Source: Allopusillimonas lactea (GTDB lineage Bacteria > Pseudomonadota > Gammaproteobacteria > Burkholderiales > Burkholderiaceae_B). From it: a stretch of 64,000 bases of DNA. Below the pieces are notes generated by a model. That model worked only from the letters and a program-made list of their open reading frames with translations, was not told the origin of the DNA and made no database searches. A program made the translations under genes and the position numbers. The stretch lies in the NCBI RefSeq assembly GCF_021653995.1, contig NZ_JAJJOZ010000004.1:186001-250000 (forward strand), given 5' to 3'. How positions within the stretch are numbered: position 1 is the first letter of the stretch; every line of letters begins with the position of its first letter. This document shows, one piece after another, positions 16,630 through 24,765 of the stretch.

Positions 16630-18987
16630 TTACTGACGCGCCGCAGAAACGCCCGAAAGCTCATTGAGCGCCGTCAGCGCCCGCGCGATCTGCTCGCCAT
16701 TGCGCACCTCGATCGTAAATACCATATGCGCCAGCGAACGACGGCTATGGGTATTGACCCCCACCACCTTCAGGCGCAGCTTGGCGAACACATCGGACAA
16801 GTCGCGCAGCAGATTGGCTCGTTCGGGCGCATGAATGGCAATATCGATCGGATACAGCGCGTCCCCTGTATCGCCCCAATCAACGTCTATCAGGCGTTCG
16901 GGATGGCGCGCTGCCAACACGGCATACGACGCGCAGTCTCGGCGGTGGATGGACACCCCACGCCCGCGCGTGACGAAACCCACGATTTCGTCGGGGGGCG
17001 CGGGGCGGCAGCAACGCGCCAGTTGCGTCAGCAAGGCATCCACACCCACTACCAGCACGCCGCTTCTGCCTGTGCGCGCTACGTTCGCAGTGCCGCTGGC
17101 GTAAACGCGCGCCTCGTCCGCCCCTTCGTGGAGCGCCTCGGCGGCCTTGCCCCGGCCGGCCAGCAGATTATCGATATTGCGCAGGCTGAACTCTTCTTTC
17201 GCCACGGCCACATACAGATCATCAGCGCGTGCGAACGCCAACTGCTGAGCGAGCTGCTCAAGGTTGACCGCCGTCTTACCCAGCCGCTGCAGTTCTTTTT
17301 CGACCATGGCCTGGCCTTGCGCGATGCGCTGCTGCAGCTCCACGGCATTGAACCAGGCCCGGACCTTGGCCCGCGAGCGTTGGCTGGCCAGGAAACCCAG
17401 TTGCGGATTGAGCCAGTCGCGCGAAGGGCCGCCCGACTTGGTGGCAACAATCTCGACCGTCTGCCCTGTCGTGAGCTGCGTTTGTAGCGGCACCATCTGG
17501 CCATCCACCCGCGCCCCGCGGCATCGATGGCCCAGGTCCGTGTGCAAATGGTAGGCAAAATCCACCGGTGTGGCGCCTGCCGGCAATTCGATCACCCGCG
17601 CCTGCGGCGTGAGTACGTAGATACGCTCGCCGGATGCTGGCTCGTCCGCCTGTGCGCTCTTGCCGCCGGCGCGCGTGGCCGGACGGGCCTGCTCCATGGC
17701 GCCCAACGGGGCGGCATTGCCGGCTTCAATGGCGGCGCCTGCAACCGCCTCGCCACCGATCATCGCATCGCGTGCGCCCTGGGCGCCACTTTCGGCGTCC
17801 CCCGGCAAGGCGGTATCCCAGGCCAGCAATTGGCGCATCCAGGCAATCTTCTGGTCGTAGGCCCCCGCCGCCGACACCTGCCCACCCCGCGCGCCGGCCT
17901 CCTTGTAGCGCCAGTGCGCCGCCATCCCGTATTCGGCAAACTCGTGCATCTCGCGCGTACGGATCTGAACCTCGAATGAGCGACCCAGGTCGTCGGTGAC
18001 CACCGTGTGCAGCGACCGATAGCCATTGGGCTTGGGACGCGAAATGTAGTCGTCGAATTCGTCCGACACCGGCGTCCAGAGTGAATGCACCAGCGCCAGC
18101 GCACCGTAACAGGCACGCTCATCTTCGACGATCACACGCAGTGCGCGCAGGTCGTAAAGCTGGTTGAATGCCAGATGCTTGTTGCGCATCTTGTTATAGA
18201 TACTGTAGATGTGCTTGGGCCGACCATGCACCTGCCCCGCGATGTGAGCATCGTGCAGCGCCGCGCGCAGGCGTTTTACCGCACCGGCGATGAAGGCCTC
18301 GCGTTCCGCGCGTTTTTCTTCGAGCTGGCGGGCGATGCTTTTGTAGGTATCTGGCTCAAGAAACCGGAACGCCAGATCTTCCATTTCCCACTTGATCTGC
18401 CAAATGCCCAGGCGGTTGGCCAGCGGGGTATAGAGCTCCATGGTTTCGCGGGCAAAGGCGCGCGGGCACGGCGTGCGCGTGGACGCATACCAACGCAGCG
18501 ACTGCAGGCGTGAAGCAAGCCGCATCAGTACAATGCGCAGGTCTGCCGCCATAGCCAGCAGCATTTTGCGCTGCATTTCCTTCTGCTCAGTGCCCGAGGC
18601 CGCGCTATCGCTGGCGTTCACGGCCAGGCGCCCCAGCCGCAGCAGCGCCCGCGTGCCCAGGACCAAGGCCGTGACATCTGGCCCGAAGGCCTTGCGCAGG
18701 ACATCCGCGCCCACGCTCCCTGCCCGCCCATCTTCTGGCAACACCGCCAGCAGGCTGCTGGCGCGGGTTTCGGCGTCAGCCCCCATTTTCGCCAGAATGC
18801 AAGCGACCGCGGCGCTGTGATCGGCCAACAGTTCGCCAGTGCTCGCCAACTGGCCGGCCAGCCGGTCGCCGACACACTGCACAGCCTTGTCAAGCAACGC
18901 GCGCCCGGCATCGTCCAGGCCAGCGCCGGCTTCGGCCAGCCACGAGGCGCCAAAGGGCGCAGATTGGGAAGCAGAGGTGTGTATCAT
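16630..18987 (-). CDS. relA: GTP pyrophosphokinase RelA ((p)ppGpp synthetase I)
   Basis: 785 residues from the ATG at 18987 (the frame extends to a TTG at 19005). The N-terminal HD region is degenerate (DHSAAVACILAKMG, no HDxxED), as expected of a synthetase-only RelA rather than SpoT. The synthetase domain has GRPKHIYSIYNKM and FDDYISRPKPNGYRSLHTVV. A TGS domain (IYVLTPQARVIELPAGATPVDFAY), a zinc-finger/helical part and a C-terminal ACT domain follow. An Ala/Gly-rich insert of about 55 residues lies between the synthetase and TGS domains. On ribosomes stalled with uncharged tRNA it makes (p)ppGpp. It is divergent from the flavodoxin-fold gene with a spacer of only about 60 bases. Confidence 0.93.
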   Translation of the reverse strand: MIHTSASQSAPFGASWLAEAGAGLDDAGRALLDKAVQCVGDRLAGQLASTGELLADHSAAVACILAKMGADAETRASSLLAVLPEDGRAGSVGADVLRKAFGPDVTALVLGTRALLRLGRLAVNASDSAASGTEQKEMQRKMLLAMAADLRIVLMRLASRLQSLRWYASTRTPCPRAFARETMELYTPLANRLGIWQIKWEMEDLAFRFLEPDTYKSIARQLEEKRAEREAFIAGAVKRLRAALHDAHIAGQVHGRPKHIYSIYNKMRNKHLAFNQLYDLRALRVIVEDERACYGALALVHSLWTPVSDEFDDYISRPKPNGYRSLHTVVTDDLGRSFEVQIRTREMHEFAEYGMAAHWRYKEAGARGGQVSAAGAYDQKIAWMRQLLAWDTALPGDAESGAQGARDAMIGGEAVAGAAIEAGNAAPLGAMEQARPATRAGGKSAQADEPASGERIYVLTPQARVIELPAGATPVDFAYHLHTDLGHRCRGARVDGQMVPLQTQLTTGQTVEIVATKSGGPSRDWLNPQLGFLASQRSRAKVRAWFNAVELQQRIAQGQAMVEKELQRLGKTAVNLEQLAQQLAFARADDLYVAVAKEEFSLRNIDNLLAGRGKAAEALHEGADEARVYASGTANVARTGRSGVLVVGVDALLTQLARCCRPAPPDEIVGFVTRGRGVSIHRRDCASYAVLAARHPERLIDVDWGDTGDALYPIDIAIHAPERANLLRDLSDVFAKLRLKVVGVNTHSRRSLAHMVFTIEVRNGEQIARALTALNELSGVSAARQ

Positions 18988-19046
18988 GGAAACGTTGCGA
19001 AGCAATACACCGATATACTACCGTGTCCTGCCGGGCATCCGCGCTT

Positions 19047-19562
19047 ATGACTACCGACGCCCCTCTTACGCTACTGATCGTGTGGCATTCACGCACCGGC
19101 GCGGCGCGTGCGCTGGCCCACGCCGGGGCGCGCGGCGCCCTTGCCGTGGCCGCCGAATTGCAGGCGCAAGATCGCCTGAATATCGTCCTAAAGCAGGCAG
19201 ACCAGGCCGAGGCCGGCGACCTGCTCACCGCAGACGCCTACTTGTTCTGCGCGCCCGAAAACCTTGCTACGCTGAGCGGCGCCATGAAAGAGTTTTTCGA
19301 TCGCAATTATTACGCCGTACTTGACCAACTCAACGGTCGACCCTACGCGCTGGCCATCAGTGCCGGCTCGGACGGCCAGGGCGCCGCGCGCCAGGCTGAG
19401 CGCATCTGCAAGGGGTGGCGGCTGAATGCCGTGGCGCCGACGCTCATCGTCAACACCGACGCGCAAACTGCCGAGAAAATCCTGGCCCCCAAGACGCTAA
19501 AGGCTGACGAATTGGAAGCGGCTGCCACATTGGGCGGTACCTTGGCCGCTCTGCTGCTGTAG
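19047..19562 (+). CDS. flavodoxin-fold protein / NAD(P)H-dependent FMN reductase-like
   Basis: 171 residues from the ATG at 19047 (the frame is open to a GTG at 19023). The opening LTLLIVWHSRTGAARALA matches the flavodoxin-fold phosphate-binding loop. AYLFCAPENLATLSGAMKEFFDRNYY is the WrbA/flavin-reductase-type second flavin loop, and AISAGSDGQGAARQ follows. It probably binds FMN; a specific reaction cannot be read. It diverges from relA and converges on ridA, with a GC-rich hairpin just after its stop. Confidence 0.75.
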   Translation: MTTDAPLTLLIVWHSRTGAARALAHAGARGALAVAAELQAQDRLNIVLKQADQAEAGDLLTADAYLFCAPENLATLSGAMKEFFDRNYYAVLDQLNGRPYALAISAGSDGQGAARQAERICKGWRLNAVAPTLIVNTDAQTAEKILAPKTLKADELEAAATLGGTLAALLL

Positions 19563-19565
19563 AGC

Positions 19566-19589
19566 CGTGCCCGCGCCAAAGCGGGCACG
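19566..19589. terminator. hairpin after the flavodoxin-fold gene
   Basis: CGTGCCCGC (19566-19574) pairs perfectly with GCGGGCACG (19581-19589) around a GCCAAA loop, 3 bases after the stop codon and before the convergent ridA end. There is no T-run, so it may act with Rho or simply protect the 3' end. Confidence 0.5.
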
Positions 19590-19655
19590 CACGCGGTGTT
19601 TTGCAGGGCGGGACGCCAGGGCCTTGACGTGCCCCCCACCCGCCGAGGCAAGGCG

Positions 19656-20009
19656 TCAGGGGAGCGCCGCCGTCACGACGATTTCTACTTTATAGCTAGG
19701 GTTGGCCAGGCGCGCTTCGACCGTTGCCCGGGGCGGCGCGTTGCCGGCTGCCACCCATGCGTCCCAGGCCTTGTTCATACCGTCGAACTCTTTCATGTTG
19801 GCCAGGAATATCTGGGCCATCAGAATGCGCGACTTGTCTGTACCGGCGGTCTCGAGCAAGCGGTCTATCGTCTGCAGCACTTGCGCCGTCTGGCCCTGGA
19901 TATCGAGCGAACTGTCATTTGGCACCTGCCCCGCGAGATAGGCAACACCATTGAAGATGGCCATGTCCGACAAACGCTTTTCGACGTTTACGCGTTCTAT
20001 TTCTTTCAT
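19656..20009 (-). CDS. RidA family protein (YjgF/YER057c/UK114)
   Basis: 117 residues from the ATG at 20009, chosen because GGAG lies just upstream and MKEIERVNVEKRLS is a family-like start; the longer frame adds 44 unlikely residues. GVAYLAGQVP, QTAQVLQTIDRLL and PPRATVEARLANPSYKVEI are the family blocks, with the conserved Arg in RATVEA. RidA proteins hydrolyse reactive enamine/imine intermediates made by PLP enzymes. This sequence lacks the exact RidA C-terminal motif and may be a related subfamily. pncB lies 136 bases upstream on the same strand. Confidence 0.88.
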   Translation of the reverse strand: MKEIERVNVEKRLSDMAIFNGVAYLAGQVPNDSSLDIQGQTAQVLQTIDRLLETAGTDKSRILMAQIFLANMKEFDGMNKAWDAWVAAGNAPPRATVEARLANPSYKVEIVVTAALP

Positions 20010-20144
20010 TGTTTTTACTCCGTTTTGGAAAAATCTGTCTGTGCGAGGCCGCCATGTGCATCGCCTCGTTATGGCTGGCACCGCACCGCCCCACTGCCGC
20101 ACGCGGGGCGGCTGGACAGCGGGCGATACATGGTTCAGCAAGAA

Positions 20145-21320
20145 TCAAGCCGGGGGGAGCTGGAACACCTGGCGCAGGTAGGCCAAGTATGCAGGATCGT
20201 CGCACATGGTCTTCTCCGGCGAATCGGACACCTTGGCAACCGGCTGCCCGTTGCAACGGACCATTTTCATGACGATCTGCAACGGCTCATGGCCCAGATC
20301 GTTGGTGAGATTGGTGCCGATCCCGAACGACACCCGACAACGCCCTGCAAAGCGCTTGGCCAGGTCGATGGCGCGGGGAATCGTGAGCGAGTCGGAGAAT
20401 ACCAGCGTCTTGGTGCGTGGGTCGGTGCGGTTGGCGGCATAATGCGCCAGCAGCCGTTCGCCCCAAACGAAGGGATCGCCCGAATCGTGCCGCGCGCCGT
20501 CGAACAGCTTGCAGAAATACATATCGAAGTCGCGCAGGAAGGCGTCCATGCCGTAGACGTCGGACAATGCGATACCCAGGTCGCCGCGATACTCCTTGGC
20601 CCATACCTCCAGTGCATACACCTGCGAATCGCGCAGACGCGGACCCAGCGCCTGGCAGGCCTGCAGATATTCGTGCCCCATGGTGCCCAGGGGTGTCACG
20701 CCATGCCGCATCGCAAACAGCACATTGCTGGTGCCCGCGAAATTGCTGCCCATGTTCGCTTTCATGGTCAGCACGACTTCTTCGTGCCACTGCTTGGAAA
20801 AACGCCGGCGCGTGCCGTACTCAGCCACGCGGAAGTCAGCCAATTCAGGATCATCCGTCACGAGCCGCATCTTGCGGCGCAGCCGCTCGCGCCCTTCCTC
20901 CCAGGCAGGTTTGCGGCAGACGTTGCGAAAATACACCTCATTCACGATGGCCAGCACCGGAATTTCGAAGAGGATAGTGTGCAGCCAGGGGCCTTTGACG
21001 GTGATCTCGATTTCGCCCGGAATCTCGCTCGCGCTGACCCGGATGCATTTCTCGGGCAGGTGGAACAAGCCGAGAAAGTCGACGAAATCGCTCTTGATAA
21101 AGCGCAGCCCCCGCAAATAATCCAGCTCTTGCTCGGTGAACTGCAGCTTGCACAGGTGGCTGATTTCGTCGCGGATCTCGTCCAGATATCGCGCAACATC
21201 CACCCCCCGATTGCGGCACTTATAGCGATATTCGACATGCGCAGCCGGAAAATGATGCAACACAACCTGCATCATGGTGAACTTGTACAGATCAGTATCG
21301 AGTAATGAAGTGATGACCAT
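20145..21320 (-). CDS. pncB: nicotinate phosphoribosyltransferase
   Basis: 391 residues from the ATG at 21320 (MVITSLLDTDLYKFTMMQ, the family start). It makes nicotinate mononucleotide from nicotinate, PRPP and ATP in the NAD salvage (Preiss-Handler) pathway. GTSNVLFAMRHGVTPLGTM carries the conserved region around the autophosphorylated histidine, and RHDSGDPFVWGE and FGIGTNLTND form the PRPP/phosphate-binding part. Length matches the E. coli enzyme. It is divergent from fdxA, with about 195 bases between that contain a perfect inverted repeat. Confidence 0.96.
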   Translation of the reverse strand: MVITSLLDTDLYKFTMMQVVLHHFPAAHVEYRYKCRNRGVDVARYLDEIRDEISHLCKLQFTEQELDYLRGLRFIKSDFVDFLGLFHLPEKCIRVSASEIPGEIEITVKGPWLHTILFEIPVLAIVNEVYFRNVCRKPAWEEGRERLRRKMRLVTDDPELADFRVAEYGTRRRFSKQWHEEVVLTMKANMGSNFAGTSNVLFAMRHGVTPLGTMGHEYLQACQALGPRLRDSQVYALEVWAKEYRGDLGIALSDVYGMDAFLRDFDMYFCKLFDGARHDSGDPFVWGERLLAHYAANRTDPRTKTLVFSDSLTIPRAIDLAKRFAGRCRVSFGIGTNLTNDLGHEPLQIVMKMVRCNGQPVAKVSDSPEKTMCDDPAYLAYLRQVFQLPPA

Positions 21321-21442
21321 TGTGCAGTGCCAGCGGCTGGATGAACAGGTTGTGTCGGGGGCCGCCCGGGCCGGCGCCCGCAACTTGCCTTACTGATGAA
21401 TCTTAGTATAAGCGGCGCAGTGTATTCCATTTTCCATGTACG

Positions 21443-21458
21443 CCCCATAGGTATGGGG
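21443..21458. promoter_or_regulatory. perfect inverted repeat between pncB and fdxA
   Basis: CCCCATA-GG-TATGGGG, 7-bp arms with a 2-bp centre, 58-73 bases upstream of the fdxA ATG and about 123 bases upstream of pncB. The size and C/G-tract arms look like an operator for a dimeric or tetrameric regulator. The regulator is unknown. Confidence 0.45.
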
Positions 21459-21515
21459 GGCAGCGGGACGCATATTGGGTAAAATCGGGATTGTCTGTAG
21501 TTGGAGCCCTGAAAT

Positions 21516-21839
21516 ATGACTCACGTAGTCACCGAAAACTGTATCAAGTGCAAGTTCACTGACTGTGTCGACGTATGCCCGGTGGACTGCTTCCGCGAAG
21601 GCGAGAACTTCCTGGTCATCGACCCCGACGAATGCATCGACTGCGCCGTCTGCGTACCCGAATGCCCCGCCAATGCCATCTTCGCCGAAGAAGATGTACC
21701 GCAGGATCAGCTTCAGTTCATTGCCCTCAACGCTGAGCTGTCACCCGAGTTTGGCCCCATCAATCGCTCCAAGAAGCCGCTCGAAGGCGCGGACGACTGG
21801 AACGGCGTGCCTGACAAGCTCCAGCACCTCAAACGCTGA
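21516..21839 (+). CDS. fdxA: seven-iron ferredoxin FdxA
   Basis: 107 residues. The cysteine pattern fits a 7Fe ferredoxin of the Azotobacter FdI type: Cys9, Cys17 and Cys50 for the [3Fe-4S] cluster, and Cys21, Cys40, Cys43 and Cys46 for the [4Fe-4S] cluster. The C-terminal extension ends in DWNGVPDKLQHLKR, as in the family. It is a soluble low-potential electron carrier. GTTGGAGCC precedes the ATG as ribosome binding site. It stands alone, divergent from pncB. Confidence 0.95.
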   Translation: MTHVVTENCIKCKFTDCVDVCPVDCFREGENFLVIDPDECIDCAVCVPECPANAIFAEEDVPQDQLQFIALNAELSPEFGPINRSKKPLEGADDWNGVPDKLQHLKR

Positions 21840-21951
21840 TTGCATGAACTCACGCGTGGCGCGAAACTCATAAGTGTTGCTTTCGCGCCAAACTTTACAG
21901 TAATTATGAATCTCTAATCCCTAGGAAGGGGTCAAATCAGCAAATAGCCCG

Positions 21952-21980
21952 TTGTTTTGGATCCTTGAAAGGTCTATAAA
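21952..21980 (+). promoter_or_regulatory. sigma-70 type promoter of phaZ
   Basis: TTGTTT (21952-21957), a 17-base spacer, then TATAAA (21975-21980) in an A+T-rich patch just upstream of phaZ. Transcription would start near 21988, leaving a leader of about 27 bases. Confidence 0.6.
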
Positions 21981-22014
21981 ATAATACAACACAAAGAAAT
22001 AGGGCTTTCTCTCT

Positions 22015-23238
22015 ATGCTGTACGACCTCCATGAGCTCCAGCGCGCATTTCTGAGCCCGCTGGCTGCGTTTACTGAAACCGGTTCCCAACTGTTTTCGAA
22101 TCCACGCAGCCCCTTCACCTATACGCCCTTTTCCAGGCAACTTGCCGCTACGTATGAACTCGTGCATCGGCTGGGCAAAGATTACGAAAAACCCGAATGG
22201 GGGCTGGCCAGCACCCGGATCGGCAGCCATCATGTGGAAGTTTCCGTCCACGTTTCGATGAGCAAACCGTTCTGTAATCTTGTGCATTTCGAACGCGCGG
22301 GGGTAAAAACCGGCGCCGATCCGCGCGTCCTGCTGGTGGCGCCGATGTCGGGCCATCATGCCACCCTGCTGCGCGACACGGTACAGGCGCTGTTGCCCGC
22401 CCACGACGTCTATGTCACAGACTGGATCGATGCGCGCATGGTGCCGCTGTCCCGGGGCGGCTTCGGCCTCGACGACTACGTCCGCTATATCCGGGAATTC
22501 ATCCAGCATCTGGGGCCCGACCTTCATGTCATCTCCGTCTGTCAACCCACGGTGCCGGTACTGACCGCTATTGCACTGATGGCGGCCGACGGTGACAACG
22601 CTCTGCCGCGCAGCATGGTGATGATGGGCGGCCCGATCGACGCACGCAAGTCGCCCACACAGGTCAACCGCCTGGCTACTACCAAACCTTATGCCTGGTT
22701 CGAAGACAACTTGATCCACCGGGTACCGCCGCGCTACCCAGGCGCCGGCCGGGAGGTCTACCCGGGCTTTCTCCAGCATGCTGGTTTCGTGGCCATGAAC
22801 CCCGATCGCCATCTGCGCTCGCATTACGATTTTTACATTGACCTGCTCAAGGGCGACGATGACGACGCCGAGGGGCACCGACGCTTCTATGACGAGTACA
22901 ACGCCGTGCTGGACATGAGTGCCGAGTTTTATCTCGACACCATCCGCAGCGTATTCCAGGAATACGAACTGCCACGCGGCACACGTGTGGTGGACGGACA
23001 AAAGGTGGAGCCGGCGGCCATTCGCAAGGTGGCCCTGCTGACCATCGAAGGCGAGCTGGACGACATTTCCGGGCTGGGCCAGACGCATGCCGCGCATGAA
23101 TTGTGCCGCAATATTCCCGCCACCCGCCGGGAGCAGTACACCGCGCCAGGCTGTGGCCACTATGGCATTTTCTCGGGTCGTCGCTGGCGCGAAATGATTT
23201 GCCCTAAAATAGCGGCATTCATCCGCCAGGCAGCCTAA
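22015..23238 (+). CDS. phaZ: intracellular polyhydroxyalkanoate (PHB) depolymerase
   Basis: 407 residues, the length of Ralstonia-type intracellular PhaZ. It degrades native PHB granules to hydroxybutyrate. The alpha/beta-hydrolase nucleophile box reads ISVCQPTVPV with Cys176, the cysteine variant of the lipase box known for these depolymerases. The catalytic Asp and His are expected in EGELDDISGLGQT and APGCGHYGIFSGRRW. The start MLYDLHELQRAFLSP is characteristic. No phaC or phaP lies nearby, so this is a stand-alone gene with its own promoter. Confidence 0.95.
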   Translation: MLYDLHELQRAFLSPLAAFTETGSQLFSNPRSPFTYTPFSRQLAATYELVHRLGKDYEKPEWGLASTRIGSHHVEVSVHVSMSKPFCNLVHFERAGVKTGADPRVLLVAPMSGHHATLLRDTVQALLPAHDVYVTDWIDARMVPLSRGGFGLDDYVRYIREFIQHLGPDLHVISVCQPTVPVLTAIALMAADGDNALPRSMVMMGGPIDARKSPTQVNRLATTKPYAWFEDNLIHRVPPRYPGAGREVYPGFLQHAGFVAMNPDRHLRSHYDFYIDLLKGDDDDAEGHRRFYDEYNAVLDMSAEFYLDTIRSVFQEYELPRGTRVVDGQKVEPAAIRKVALLTIEGELDDISGLGQTHAAHELCRNIPATRREQYTAPGCGHYGIFSGRRWREMICPKIAAFIRQAA

Positions 23239-23376
23239 GGCGCCGCCTGGCTCCACGGGCGCCGTGCGCTGGTGCGGCGGCCTGCCCCTGCGCGCAGTCA
23301 TGGGCGCCCCGCGCTCCACGCGGTTGCACTGTGCTTGCCACACGCGCAGCCGCCGGCGCGGCCTGAACGGTTTGCC

Positions 23377-24009
23377 ATGTCCCTGTCATCCACGATAGAC
23401 CGCATCGATGCGGTACTGCCCCAGACCCAATGCACGAAATGCGGTTTCGATGGCTGCCGCCCCTATGCGCAAGCCATCGCTGAAGGCCGCGCGGCCATCA
23501 ATCGCTGCCCGCCGGGCGGCGCTGACGGTATCCGCGCGCTGGCAACACTGCTGGGCGTACCCGAACTTTCGCTGGATACAAGCTGCGGCGAACACGCTCC
23601 ACCGCGACTCGCGGTGATCGATGAAGCGCATTGCATCGGCTGCACGCTATGCATACAAGCCTGTCCCGTCGATGCCATTGTCGGGGCGAACAAGCTCATG
23701 CACACTGTGATACCGGACCTTTGCACCGGCTGCGAATTATGCGTGGCGCCGTGCCCGGTGGATTGCATCAGCATGGCCCCCGATCCGCATGCCTGGACGC
23801 CCGAGCGCGCCGACGCGGCCCGCGCGCGCCATCAGCACCGCCGCCAGCGGCTCGATACTCTGCATCACGAAGATGCGTCGCTGGCTGCCCGCACCCTGGC
23901 CAACAAAGCACCCGTGGCGTTGGCCGCCGCCGACAACCCCGACGCCCGCCACGCAGCGATCGCGCGCGCCCTGGAGCGTGCCCGCCAGCGGCGCCAGAAT
24001 CATGAATAA
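23377..24009 (+). CDS. rsxB: electron transport complex subunit RsxB/RnfB-type ferredoxin
   Basis: 210 residues from the ATG at 23377 (MSLSSTIDRIDAVLPQTQC). It opens with the RnfB 4Fe-4S domain, CTKCGFDGCRPYA with a further Cys in NRCPPGG. A double [4Fe-4S] ferredoxin module follows (CIGCTLCIQACPVDAI and CTGCELCVAPCPVDCI), then a basic Ala/Arg-rich tail. The N-terminal membrane helix of canonical RnfB is missing and no other rnf genes are present. This is the short soluble betaproteobacterial form that accompanies nth, so a role in iron-sulfur reduction or delivery is plausible. It overlaps nth by 8 bases. Confidence 0.88.
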   Translation: MSLSSTIDRIDAVLPQTQCTKCGFDGCRPYAQAIAEGRAAINRCPPGGADGIRALATLLGVPELSLDTSCGEHAPPRLAVIDEAHCIGCTLCIQACPVDAIVGANKLMHTVIPDLCTGCELCVAPCPVDCISMAPDPHAWTPERADAARARHQHRRQRLDTLHHEDASLAARTLANKAPVALAAADNPDARHAAIARALERARQRRQNHE

Positions 24010-24634
24010 CGCCAAGCGCATCGAGATCTATACGCGGCTGCGTGCCGCCAATCCACACCCCACGACCGAACTCGAATATGACAGCACTTTTCAGTTGCTG
24101 ATCGCCGTGATTTTGTCGGCCCAGGCTACGGACAGGTCGGTCAACCTTGCCACGCGCACGTTTTTCCCCCAGCATGGCACGCCCAGGGGCCTGCTGGCGC
24201 TGGGCGAGGAGGGGCTGGCTCAATACATCAAGACCATTGGCCTATACAAAACTAAGGCCGCCAATGTCATCAAGACGTGCCGGATGCTGATCGACTTGCA
24301 CGACGGGCAGGTTCCCAATGACCGTGCCGCGCTTGAAGCCCTGCCTGGCGTGGGTCGCAAGACAGCCAACGTCGTGCTTAACACCGCTTTCGGCCATCCC
24401 ACGATTGCGGTCGATACGCATATCTTCCGCGTGGCCAATCGAACCGGCTTGGCGCGGGGCAAGACTGTCACTGAGGTCGAACGCAAACTCGAAAAAACCA
24501 CGCCCAAGGAGTTCATCCACGACGCACATCACTGGTTGATCCTGCATGGGCGGTATATCTGCGTGGCACGCAAACCCAAATGCCCTCTGTGCGGCATCAC
24601 AGACCTGTGCGAGTTCAAGGAAAAGACCACATGA
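24002..24634 (+). CDS. nth: endonuclease III
   Basis: 210 residues from the ATG at 24002, overlapping rsxB by 8 bases. It is a DNA glycosylase/AP lyase that removes oxidised pyrimidines. The helix-hairpin-helix LPGVGRKTANVVLNTAFG contains catalytic Lys120, and Asp138 is in AVDTHIFRVANR, the same numbers as in E. coli. The [4Fe-4S] cluster loop at the C-terminus is CVARKPKCPLCGITDLC. Coupling to a ferredoxin-type gene is common in this group. Confidence 0.96.
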   Translation: MNNAKRIEIYTRLRAANPHPTTELEYDSTFQLLIAVILSAQATDRSVNLATRTFFPQHGTPRGLLALGEEGLAQYIKTIGLYKTKAANVIKTCRMLIDLHDGQVPNDRAALEALPGVGRKTANVVLNTAFGHPTIAVDTHIFRVANRTGLARGKTVTEVERKLEKTTPKEFIHDAHHWLILHGRYICVARKPKCPLCGITDLCEFKEKTT

Positions 24635-24765
24635 CTGCCGCATGACGTATTCATGCCGATGATGCTGTGCAGCACCTATGAAAAACCCGCATGGCGCGAG
24701 AGGGACCAAGCTAGCATACTGGGTGACATTCAAAGCCTGAACTCTCAAAAGAAAAGAAACGCCGT

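Noticed and set aside
14307..16667. 786-codon plus-strand open frame across trpA/trpB
   Set aside because: It is antisense to accD-trpA-trpB, whose family motifs are unmistakable; the plus-strand product is Arg/Ala/His-rich with no motif. High G+C keeps antisense frames open.
21937..23343. 468-codon minus-strand frame
   Set aside because: Antisense of phaZ; no ribosome binding site or recognisable domain, and phaZ motifs are clear.
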